5,285 bases of DNA from Acidobacteriota bacterium. GTDB lineage: Bacteria > Acidobacteriota > Thermoanaerobaculia > Multivoradales > JAHEKO01. Position 1 is the stretch's first letter; every line of letters starts with the position of its first letter. Below, piece after piece: positions 1 through 5,285 of the stretch. The stretch covers positions 1 to 5,285 of the forward strand of contig SBFI01000159.1 of the NCBI GenBank assembly GCA_006227875.1, read 5' to 3'. Both the position numbers and the translations under genes were made by a program. Under the pieces are notes generated by a model, which was given only the letters and a program-made list of their open reading frames with translations, ran no database searches and had not been told where the DNA came from.

Positions 1-464
1 CTGTAGTCGACGATATCGCAGTCATGAAGCGCCAGGGTATGGACATCCTTGTCGGTGAGAGCAAATCCCATCGCCATCCAGACACCACGTCCTTTTCCCG
101 GCTCGGCTACCTGGAAGTTGGCGCGCTCGAGCTCGTCGATGAGAGCCGAAATTCGGGGCCCGTCGTTCCACAAGATGCTGGCCTTGGCCGGCAGCCCCGA
201 CATCCTGTGCTTGACCTCCTCGAACTGCTCCTTGTCCGCACGATCGAGAGAGAGGATCACGCGATGGAGGTAGTCGGCGCCCTTGAGCTCCTCGATAATG
301 GCCGGCATGGCCTCTCCTTCGAACTCGCTGTAGAGCGCCGGCAGCAAGAGCGCGATCTTCTGCTGCTCCGAAAAACGCCTCAGCTCCTCCTCCATCGCCT
401 GGAGGGGCCTCTCCTTGAGCTTCTGTAGGGTGGCGATGATCCCGTTTTGGAAGAAATCGGCCAT
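1..464 (-). CDS. gpgS: Glucosyl-3-phosphoglycerate synthase-like glycosyltransferase, N-terminal part (runs off left edge)
   Basis: The first 154 codons of a GT-A fold glycosyltransferase read from the ATG at 464-462; the rest lies beyond base 1. The protein opens MADFFQNG. It then shows LPALYSEFEG (residues 41-50), ILWNDGPR (97-104), GKGRGVW (123-129) and HDCDIV (147-152). D148-C149-D150 is the DxD motif that binds the metal and nucleotide sugar. I recognise this arrangement from the roughly 400-aa bacterial transferases annotated as glucosyl-3-phosphoglycerate synthase, which make glucosyl-3-phosphoglycerate from NDP-glucose and 3-phosphoglycerate in the cytoplasm. The start is backed by a GGGGAG ribosome site 6 nt upstream. 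It is the third gene of a minus-strand operon, 30 nt after a second glycosyltransferase and downstream of a matching phosphatase, which supports the role. The acceptor-binding C-terminal half is not visible, so a mannosyl or other sugar-glycerate transferase remains possible. The overlapping 154-aa frame at 22-486 is a shadow. Confidence 0.8.
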   Translation of the reverse strand, partial: MADFFQNGIIATLQKLKERPLQAMEEELRRFSEQQKIALLLPALYSEFEGEAMPAIIEELKGADYLHRVILSLDRADKEQFEEVKHRMSGLPAKASILWNDGPRISALIDELERANFQVAEPGKGRGVWMAMGFALTDKDVHTLALHDCDIVDY

Positions 465-470
465 GAGGTG

Positions 471-476
471 CTCCCC
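471..476 (-). promoter_or_regulatory. Ribosome binding site of the gpgS-like gene
   Basis: On the minus strand GGGGAG lies 6 nt before the ATG at 464-462. This is a good Shine-Dalgarno match and fixes the start. It sits in the 30-nt gap after the upstream glycosyltransferase stop (TAA at 497-495), so the gene can be translated independently within a shared transcript. Confidence 0.65.
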
Positions 477-494
477 GGCCGCTCACCGCGGCCT

Positions 495-1745
495 TTACTT
501 GAAAAGCCTTCGATCGCGCGACTTGCCCCGCGTATCCCAGTGTTCGATCAGGTAGTACTTCTCCTTCTCGAAGATCCGGTTGATGTTCTCCAGATACTCC
601 TCGGCCTCGCGGGTGTCCATGTCAGAAGTGCGGTTGACAAAGGAGAGCACTCGCGAATGGTAGAAGGGTACCAGGGCCTCGAGCAGTTTTCCCTGGTCGA
701 TGTCGCGCTTTCTGGCGGCCACCGCGAAGTCGAAGACCACCCGCGCCCAGAGCTCGGTCGGGAAGTGGAAGTGCTCGGCCTTGGTTACCTGTTTGAGAGT
801 CTCGAACTCCGACAGCACAGGCCCGAAGACCACCTCATCCCAGATGGGACCATAGGTGTCGAAACTGTCCTGGAAGCTCCTCAGCAGGGCTGCGGTGTCC
901 ACTTCGATCGGATCGACCGAGTCGCCGATACCGAGACCAAAGCCGTAAACGGCGCTGGGGCGGCTGGCCACTCTGTCCTTCCATATGTACTCGAACTCCC
1001 GCATCAGGTCGAACAGCGTGCCCACGACCTGTTTGAACATCGGTGTGAGATCGCCGGCCGGGTCCTTGGGTCGGTGACCCTTGGGGCTGCCCAGAAAGGC
1101 CTGGCAGACGTTGAAACGGCGGGCGATGGCGATGGTCGTCATCCAGACGTCGATGCCGAAGTGGCCGACGGTCTCGTTCCACAGTCTCTCGGTCAGGAAG
1201 GCACGGGCGAGCCTGCCCGAGAAGCCAAAATCGCCACCGATCGGCTGCCGCACGCGAATCCCAAAGAGCGAGCGCAGCATCGGATAGGCGATGTGGTTGG
1301 TGATAGTGCCGTCGTACTTGTGCCGCACGTACAGCGGGCTGACGTAATCGAAGCGCCCGAGGATCGGCTCGGCCAGATAGCGAATCCAACCCGGGGTGAT
1401 GGTGTTGAGATCGGCATCCACAACCACCACGGCCTTGGCACCCAGCTCGACCGCGGCTTGAAACAGATTGCGCAGGTTGTTGCCCTTGCCACGCACCCCG
1501 TTCTCGGTCGAAACGTAGACCTTGGGCACTTTCGTCGGGGTGCTCAGAAAGGCTTCCTTGGTGCCGTCCTCGGAGTGGTTGTCGACATTGATGATGACCG
1601 AGCTCAGCTCGGGAAAATACTGCTCCAGACCGCGGCCGGCCGCGTCGGTGGGCACGGCGATGCTGTCCGCCTCGTTGAAGGATGGAATACCGACGATGAT
1701 GTCGGCCGAGTGGACTCCTTGCGGATTGTCGATGATCGAATTCAT
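495..1745 (-). CDS. Mannosylglycerate/glucosylglycerate synthase-like glycosyltransferase
   Basis: A complete 416-aa cytoplasmic GT-A glycosyltransferase. Visible elements: the nucleotide-binding start IIVGIPSFNEADSI (about 16-29), NVDNHSEDGT (53-62), RGKGNN (85-90), the metal-binding D110-A111-D112 followed by NTITPGW, QPIGGDFGF (167-175), HFGIDVW (195-201), PKGHR (221-225) and SRVLSF (364-369). From memory, the spacing and content parallel the Rhodothermus marinus mannosylglycerate synthase (DAD, QPLGGE, GID, KAHR, TRVLNY). H224 would then match the metal-ligand histidine. Such enzymes join an NDP-sugar directly to D-glycerate; relatives make glucosylglycerate (Ggs) or add mannose to glucosylglycerate (MggS). 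It lies between the HAD phosphatase and the GpgS-like gene, so its substrate is very probably glycerate, 3-phosphoglycerate or glucosylglycerate. There are no membrane segments. The ATG is backed by GGAGAG 9 nt upstream. Donor and acceptor cannot be read from sequence, so I give no symbol. Synthase family call is firm, precise activity is not. Confidence 0.85.
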   Translation of the reverse strand: MNSIIDNPQGVHSADIIVGIPSFNEADSIAVPTDAAGRGLEQYFPELSSVIINVDNHSEDGTKEAFLSTPTKVPKVYVSTENGVRGKGNNLRNLFQAAVELGAKAVVVVDADLNTITPGWIRYLAEPILGRFDYVSPLYVRHKYDGTITNHIAYPMLRSLFGIRVRQPIGGDFGFSGRLARAFLTERLWNETVGHFGIDVWMTTIAIARRFNVCQAFLGSPKGHRPKDPAGDLTPMFKQVVGTLFDLMREFEYIWKDRVASRPSAVYGFGLGIGDSVDPIEVDTAALLRSFQDSFDTYGPIWDEVVFGPVLSEFETLKQVTKAEHFHFPTELWARVVFDFAVAARKRDIDQGKLLEALVPFYHSRVLSFVNRTSDMDTREAEEYLENINRIFEKEKYYLIEHWDTRGKSRDRRLFK

Positions 1746-1754
1746 TCGTGTGGG

Positions 1755-1760
1755 CTCTCC
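1755..1760 (-). promoter_or_regulatory. Ribosome binding site of the Mgs/Ggs-like glycosyltransferase
   Basis: Minus-strand GGAGAG lies 9 nt before the ATG at 1745-1743. It supports that ATG as the start of the 416-aa protein. Confidence 0.55.
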
Positions 1761-1769
1761 CTGGGTAAC

Positions 1770-1790
1770 GGGCCGCAGTATATAGCGCCC
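1770..1790 (-). other. Short hairpin between phosphatase and glycosyltransferase genes
   Basis: In the 58-nt gap, bases 1770-1776 (GGGCCGC) and 1785-1790 (GCGCCC) can pair as six G-C pairs with one bulged C. They close an 8-base A/T-rich loop (AGTATATA). A run of eight C (1788-1795; G on the transcribed RNA) overlaps one arm. No U-tract follows on the minus strand, so it does not look like an intrinsic terminator; it could be an mRNA processing or stabilising stem. A weak -10-like TATACT is also present in the loop region on the minus strand, with no recognisable -35. Function is speculative. Confidence 0.3.
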
Positions 1791-1803
1791 CCCCCGAGAC
1801 CCC

Positions 1804-2622
1804 CTATTCCGGCCCCATCCCCTCCTCGGCGAGAACCCCTAGTACGGCCTCGTTCCAGCCCTTCGAGCCCGGAAAGCGGGCCATCCGCACATCTTCGCGC
1901 TCCATCTCCAGCTGACCGCCGCCGAGCCTGGGGATGACGATGGGGATGTCGACCCGTTCGAGCATCGGCAGGTCGTTGGGGCTGTCGCCGAGACCCAGAG
2001 TCACCGGTCTCTCCACCGAGTTGCGCTCAAAAACACCCACTACGATCTCTACCGCCCGACCCTTGTCCTGCCCGCGACCCATGAGGTGAAAGAAGCGTCC
2101 GCCACGTGTGACCTCCAACCCCTCGCGACGAGCCAACGCAGTCAGCTCGTCGATCCGCTCGACCGGGTCGAGCAGAAAGGGTTCGGCAAAGTCCCTCTGC
2201 CTGGCCAGCTCCGCATCTTTCAGTGATAGATCTGCGAGCTCCGCGATCTCCTCTGCGGAGAGGTCGCCAAAGCCCAGGACGTCGAATCGCGGGCGAGCCT
2301 CCTCGACAAAGGCTCGAACGCGGGTGTAGCTGTCACCCAGACGAATCAACCGGTAACGATCGAGAACCTCCGCCGCGGGCAACTCGAGCTCGTCGTAGCG
2401 CGGCGGGAAGAAGACACCGCCACCGTTCTCCACCACAAAGGGCTCCTCGATCGCCAGCTGCCGCTGCAGGGTCTCGACCTCGCTTCGGGTCTTGCTGGTG
2501 ACAAAGACCAGGGGGACCGACGCCTGCCGAATCCTCTCCAGAGCCGGGCGGGCGTCGTGCCAGGAATAGTCCTCGTGATCGAGCAGACTCCCGTCCAGAT
2601 CGGTGAGAATCAACAGAGCCAT
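1804..2622 (-). CDS. HAD-IIB phosphatase, mannosyl-/glucosyl-3-phosphoglycerate phosphatase family
   Basis: A complete 272-aa HAD hydrolase. Motif I is LTDLDGSLLD (6-15), with nucleophile D8 and acid/base D10. Motif II is VTSKT (41-45). VENGGG (64-69) follows. The C2-type cap carries the family-typical stretch around RDFAEPF (143-149) and RFFHLMG (176-182). Motif III is K187 in QDKGRA, and motif IV is GLGDSPNDLPM (210-220) with D213 and D217. GSKGWNEAV (252-260) closes the domain. Length and motifs fit the family that removes phosphate from mannosyl- or glucosyl-3-phosphoglycerate to give the free solute (MpgP/GpgP; MggB for mannosylglucosyl-3-phosphoglycerate). Co-occurrence with a GpgS-like gene favours glucosyl-3-phosphoglycerate. 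It is the first gene of the minus-strand operon. I place the start at the ATG at 2622-2620 because motif I begins five residues later. The frame stays open another 193 codons upstream, but that stretch is antisense to the glycerate kinase. No clear Shine-Dalgarno is visible, so the leader may be very short or weak. Confidence 0.9.
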   Translation of the reverse strand: MALLILTDLDGSLLDHEDYSWHDARPALERIRQASVPLVFVTSKTRSEVETLQRQLAIEEPFVVENGGGVFFPPRYDELELPAAEVLDRYRLIRLGDSYTRVRAFVEEARPRFDVLGFGDLSAEEIAELADLSLKDAELARQRDFAEPFLLDPVERIDELTALARREGLEVTRGGRFFHLMGRGQDKGRAVEIVVGVFERNSVERPVTLGLGDSPNDLPMLERVDIPIVIPRLGGGQLEMEREDVRMARFPGSKGWNEAVLGVLAEEGMGPE

Positions 2623-2666
2623 AGGATGATTCGAGCGCCGGAAGCGACAGGCTGTGGACAGAATCC

Positions 2667-2675
2667 AGTGTAGCA
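2667..2675 (-). promoter_or_regulatory. Candidate extended -10 for the solute-synthesis operon
   Basis: On the minus strand TGCTACACT reads as an extended -10 (TG-n-TACACT), about 45 nt before the phosphatase ATG. No good -35 is seen 16-18 nt upstream, which extended -10 promoters can tolerate. A single short match, so low confidence. Confidence 0.25.
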
Positions 2676-2680
2676 TTCGG

Positions 2681-2699
2681 TCACTTCTTACTGGAGTGA
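2681..2699 (+). promoter_or_regulatory. Ribosome binding site of glycerate kinase inside a small inverted repeat
   Basis: GGAG at 2693-2696 lies 10 nt before the ATG at 2707 and is the likely Shine-Dalgarno. It overlaps the right arm of an inverted repeat: TCACT (2681-2685) and AGTGA (2695-2699) around a 9-base loop. The ribosome site is supported; any regulatory effect of the 5-bp stem is speculative. Confidence 0.45.
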
Positions 2700-2706
2700 G
2701 TGCGGG

Positions 2707-3852
2707 ATGAAGATCGTCATCGCCATGGATTCGTTCAAAGGCACCCTGACGGCGCCCGCAGCCTGTACTGCGGTAGCCCGCGGGATCCTGAGCGAGCGGG
2801 CCGATGTGGAGCTGGTCGAGCGCCCGATGGCGGACGGCGGCGAAGGGACAGCCCAGACCCTCATTGCCGCAACCGGTGGTGAGTGGGCGATAGAACGGGT
2901 CATGGGGCCACTCCCCGAGATGCAGGTGGATGCTGGCTACGCCTGGCTCCCCGGGTCCGAACCCGGCGCCCTGATAGAGATGGCCCAGGCCAGCGGTCTG
3001 ATCCTGCTCGCAGAAGATCGGCTCGATCCGCTCCGCACTACCACCTACGGCACCGGCCAGCTCCTCCAGGCCGCCTGCGACCGGGGAGCCGAGCGACTCT
3101 GGTTGGCGGTGGGTGGCAGCGCCACCGTCGATGGGGGTGTGGGCGCGGCGATGGCGCTCGGCTGGTCGTTTCGCGACCGGGCGGGCAACAGCATCGGCCA
3201 CGGCGGCGCCGAGCTAGAAAGGATCCAATCGATCGTTCCACCCACCGACATCGACCTTCCCCCCGTCGAAGTTCTGTGCGATGTCGACAACCCGCTGTGC
3301 GGCAAGCGAGGGGCGGCAGCGGTGTACGGTCCGCAGAAAGGGGCCACCCCCCAAATGGTCGAGCGGCTCGACGCCGGCCTCGCCCACCTGGCCGACGTCG
3401 TACGGCGCGACCTCGGCCGGGAGATCGAGGACCTGCCGGGCGCCGGTGCCGCGGGTGGTCTCGCTGCCGGTGGTGTGGCTTTCATGGACGCCACCCTGGT
3501 CTCGGGTATCGAGGCGGTGATGAAGGCCACCAGCCTGGCGGAGCATCTGGCCACCGCCGACTGGGTGGTCACCGGCGAGGGTCGCTTCGACGAGCAGTCC
3601 CTTTACGGCAAGGTGGTCTCCGGAATCTCGAACCTGGCCCAAGCCAGCGGCACCCGGGTGGCGGTGCTGGCCGGGAGTGTCGAGCTCTCGTCCGAACGTG
3701 CGACGCGATCGGGGATCTCGGCGGTCGAGGCCAGCCGCACCGAGGGGATGTCGCTGGAAGAAGCCCTCGAACGCTCAGAGCCCCTGCTGGTAGAGGCCGC
3801 CCGTCGATTTGCCCGTGATCATCTCGCCAGCACGGAAGCTTCGTCTTCGTGA
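2707..3852 (+). CDS. Glycerate kinase, type II (GarK/GlxK family)
   Basis: A complete 381-aa soluble kinase that phosphorylates D-glycerate with ATP. Members of this family usually form 2-phosphoglycerate, which enters lower glycolysis. Family signatures are intact and in order: MDSFKGTL (7-14), PMADGGEGT (40-48), EMAQASGL (91-98), TTYGTGQL (112-119), GGSATVDGGVG (136-146), CDVDNPLCG (191-199), GPQKGA (208-213), GAGAAGGLA (245-253) and TGEGRFDEQSLYGK (289-302). The length is normal for the family. The ATG is chosen because the conserved start MKIVIAMDSFKG begins there and GGAG lies 10 nt upstream. It is divergent from a sugar-glycerate synthesis operon. In that setting it likely recycles glycerate released when the solute is broken down, or sets how much free glycerate is left for a direct synthase. 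Its stop overlaps the start of the downstream symporter, so the two are co-transcribed and probably translationally coupled. Confidence 0.95.
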   Translation: MKIVIAMDSFKGTLTAPAACTAVARGILSERADVELVERPMADGGEGTAQTLIAATGGEWAIERVMGPLPEMQVDAGYAWLPGSEPGALIEMAQASGLILLAEDRLDPLRTTTYGTGQLLQAACDRGAERLWLAVGGSATVDGGVGAAMALGWSFRDRAGNSIGHGGAELERIQSIVPPTDIDLPPVEVLCDVDNPLCGKRGAAAVYGPQKGATPQMVERLDAGLAHLADVVRRDLGREIEDLPGAGAAGGLAAGGVAFMDATLVSGIEAVMKATSLAEHLATADWVVTGEGRFDEQSLYGKVVSGISNLAQASGTRVAVLAGSVELSSERATRSGISAVEASRTEGMSLEEALERSEPLLVEAARRFARDHLASTEASSS

Positions 3853-5285
3853 CTGTCATCGACGTTCTCATCGTCGTCGCCTCGCTCCTCGGGCTGCTGC
3901 TGCTCGCCGGCTGGCTCGCCAAACGACAACGCGACACCAGCGACTACTACCTCGGCGGTCGCCATCTACCCGCCTGGTCACTGGGGCTGAGCCTGGCGGC
4001 CAACCAGGTGAGTGCCATCTCTCTGGTGGGTGCGCCGGCCTTTGTCGCCCTGCGCGACGGGGGAGGACTGGTCTGGCTGCAATACGAGCTCGCGGTGCCG
4101 TTGGCGATGGCGCTGCTGGTGGTCTGGGGTGTGCCGCTGTTGCGCCGGGCCAAAGGGGCCGATATCTACGCGGCGGTCGAGGAGCGTCTCGGGCGGGGCG
4201 CGCGCCGGATCCTGGCGGCCTTCTTCCTGCTCGGTAGGGGTCTCGGAGCCGGTGTCATCCTCTACACCTCGGCGCTGGTGGTGGATGCCTGCACCGGGTG
4301 GGGGCTGGCCGCGAGCCTGCTGGTCGTGGGCCTGGTAGCGGTCGCCTACACCGCTCTCGGAGGTCTGGTGGCCGATGTCTTCTCCGATGTTCTCCAGCTG
4401 GGATTGTTGTGGGGTGGCACGTTGGTGGCCACCATCTTCCTGGCCCACCGGTTGGCAACCACGGGTGATCTACTGGCCGGCATCGACCGCGCACGCCTCA
4501 TGGCACTCGATCTGGGCCGACATGGCCTCGGCGACGGCGCCACCTTCGCCTTCTGGCCGATGCTGGTCGGGGGTCTGTTTCTCTACCTCTCCTATTACGG
4601 CTGCGACCAGACCCAGGCCCAGCGGATCCTGGCAGCACCCGGCGAAGGCGCGGCCCGGCGCGCCCTGACCATCGCCGCTTTGGTCCGCTTTCCGCTGGTT
4701 CTGACCTACTGTCTCTTTGGTGTCCTGCTTGCCGCGCTTTTGCTGCGTGACCCCTCGTTTGCCGCCGGGCTCGAGGGCCGCCCCCCCGATGCCCTGGTGC
4801 CCCACTTCCTGGTCACCTATCTGCCTTCGGGTCTGCTGGGAATCGCGGTGGCCGGGATCCTGGCCGCGGCTCTCTCCTCGATCGACTCGGCCCTCAACTC
4901 GCTGTCGGCGGTGACCATGGAGGAGTTTCTGCCGGCACTGGCCGGCAGCGAGAGTCGAGTGTCCCTGCTTGCCGCCAGAGGCACCACCCTGCTCTGGGGC
5001 CTCTGGGCGGTGGCCACCGGCTTCTGGTTCTCCCGCGCCGGCGAGACGGTGATCGAGTTGGTCAACAAGGTGGGAAGCCTGGTCTACGGCCCGATCCTGG
5101 CCCTCTTCCTGCTCGCCTGGCGCTCCCGCCGTGCCGACACGCGCTCGGCCGTCACCGGCGCCCTGGTCGGAGTGGGAGTCAACCTCGCCCTGGCCCGGTT
5201 TGCGCCGGGTGTCTCCTGGCTGTGGTGGAATGTCGCCGGCTGTCTCGCCGCCTGGCTTGTAGGCCACTTCGCGGGCCGCGAGCGG
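3849..5285 (+). CDS. Sodium:solute symporter (SSS family), C-terminus off right edge
   Basis: An in-frame reading of 479 codons from GTG (3849-3851) to the last base, without a stop. The start overlaps the kinase TGA as GTGA; a weak GGAAG lies 10 nt upstream. It encodes an inner-membrane transporter with about 13 hydrophobic segments, the first at residues 4-21. The family hallmark DYYLGGR is at 32-38. A TM2-like stretch SLAANQVSAISLVGAPAF (48-65), the loop motif DQTQAQRILAAP (253-264), and the conserved helix AAALSSIDSALNSLSAV (339-355) follow. S343-S344 of that helix correspond to the sodium-site serines of vSGLT-type proteins. SSS members are usually 480-560 aa, so little is missing. They import sugars, amino acids, organic acids or osmolytes with sodium. 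Coupling to glycerate kinase suggests glycerate, a glycerate-containing solute or a related organic acid, but the substrate cannot be read from sequence. The 265-aa minus-strand frame at 4470-5267 is a shadow. Confidence 0.9.
   Translation, partial: MTVIDVLIVVASLLGLLLLAGWLAKRQRDTSDYYLGGRHLPAWSLGLSLAANQVSAISLVGAPAFVALRDGGGLVWLQYELAVPLAMALLVVWGVPLLRRAKGADIYAAVEERLGRGARRILAAFFLLGRGLGAGVILYTSALVVDACTGWGLAASLLVVGLVAVAYTALGGLVADVFSDVLQLGLLWGGTLVATIFLAHRLATTGDLLAGIDRARLMALDLGRHGLGDGATFAFWPMLVGGLFLYLSYYGCDQTQAQRILAAPGEGAARRALTIAALVRFPLVLTYCLFGVLLAALLLRDPSFAAGLEGRPPDALVPHFLVTYLPSGLLGIAVAGILAAALSSIDSALNSLSAVTMEEFLPALAGSESRVSLLAARGTTLLWGLWAVATGFWFSRAGETVIELVNKVGSLVYGPILALFLLAWRSRRADTRSAVTGALVGVGVNLALARFAPGVSWLWWNVAGCLAAWLVGHFAGRER

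Larger units (their letters stand above)
2623..2706. promoter_or_regulatory. Divergent intergenic region between phosphatase and glycerate kinase genes
   Basis: The two operons start head-to-head across these 84 bases, so promoters for both should lie here or reach into the first codons. On the plus strand a -35-like TGGACA occurs at 2655-2660, but no convincing -10 follows at 16-18 nt. The small space means a single regulator bound here could affect both sides; I see no long palindrome that would name one. Confidence 0.5.

Noticed and set aside
22..486. 154-aa minus-strand frame beside the GpgS-like gene
   Set aside because: It is the same strand but a different frame. The alternative frame from 464 carries the DxD motif and conserved blocks and has a good ribosome site; this one is Arg/Gly/Ala-rich without motifs.
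1788..1795. C8 homopolymer as a phase-variation tract
   Set aside because: It lies between genes, not inside a coding frame, and is short. Nothing here is a surface antigen or restriction gene, so slippage-based switching is unsupported.
447..1937. 496-aa plus-strand open frame
   Set aside because: It is antisense to the whole Mgs/Ggs-like gene and the end of the phosphatase, both with clear family motifs. Its translation is low-complexity and lacks recognisable domains. Long antisense frames are expected in high-GC coding DNA.
2623..3201. 193-codon N-terminal extension of the HAD phosphatase frame
   Set aside because: HAD motif I begins five residues after the ATG at 2622, as usual for this family. 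The extension runs antisense through the promoter spacer and the first part of the glycerate kinase and resembles no domain I know.
2883..3818. 311-aa plus-strand frame within the glycerate kinase
   Set aside because: It is an out-of-frame, Arg/Gly/Pro-rich shadow of a gene with complete kinase signatures.
4470..5267. 265-aa minus-strand open frame
   Set aside because: It is antisense to the SSS transporter, which has intact family motifs and about 13 membrane segments. The product is a Gly/Gln/Arg-rich shadow sequence.

Overview
This high-GC window (roughly 60-65% G+C by eye, with G/C-rich third codon positions) is densely packed with bacterial genes. It holds five protein genes in two divergent groups facing away from an 84-bp spacer (2623-2706). 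No stretch over 300 bases lacks a gene. I see no RNA genes, CRISPR, insertion sequences or other mobile elements. The organism cannot be named from the sequence. Gene style fits an environmental high-GC bacterium (for example Acidobacteriota or Proteobacteria); this is a weak inference.

Minus-strand group, in transcription order: (i) a HAD-IIB phosphatase of the mannosyl-/glucosyl-3-phosphoglycerate phosphatase family (2622 to 1804); (ii) a 416-aa GT-A glycosyltransferase resembling mannosylglycerate/glucosylglycerate synthases (1745 to 495); (iii) the first 154 residues of a glucosyl-3-phosphoglycerate synthase-like glycosyltransferase (464 to beyond base 1). Gaps of 58 and 30 nt suggest an operon. 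Plus-strand group: a complete type-II glycerate kinase (2707-3852), then a sodium:solute symporter (SSS family) overlapping it by 4 nt through GTGA. The symporter has a GTG start and runs off the right edge after 479 codons (3849-5285).

Together the genes read as a compatible-solute module for glucosylglycerate or a close relative (mannosylglycerate, mannosylglucosylglycerate). Two routes appear side by side. In the phosphorylated route, GpgS joins NDP-glucose to 3-phosphoglycerate and the HAD enzyme removes the phosphate. In the direct route, an Mgs/Ggs-like transferase joins an NDP-sugar to D-glycerate, or adds a second sugar to glucosylglycerate. The divergent glycerate kinase would return glycerate released on solute breakdown to glycolysis, and the symporter may import the solute, glycerate or another substrate. 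The enzyme families are well supported; the exact sugar donors, the solute and the transporter substrate are inference.
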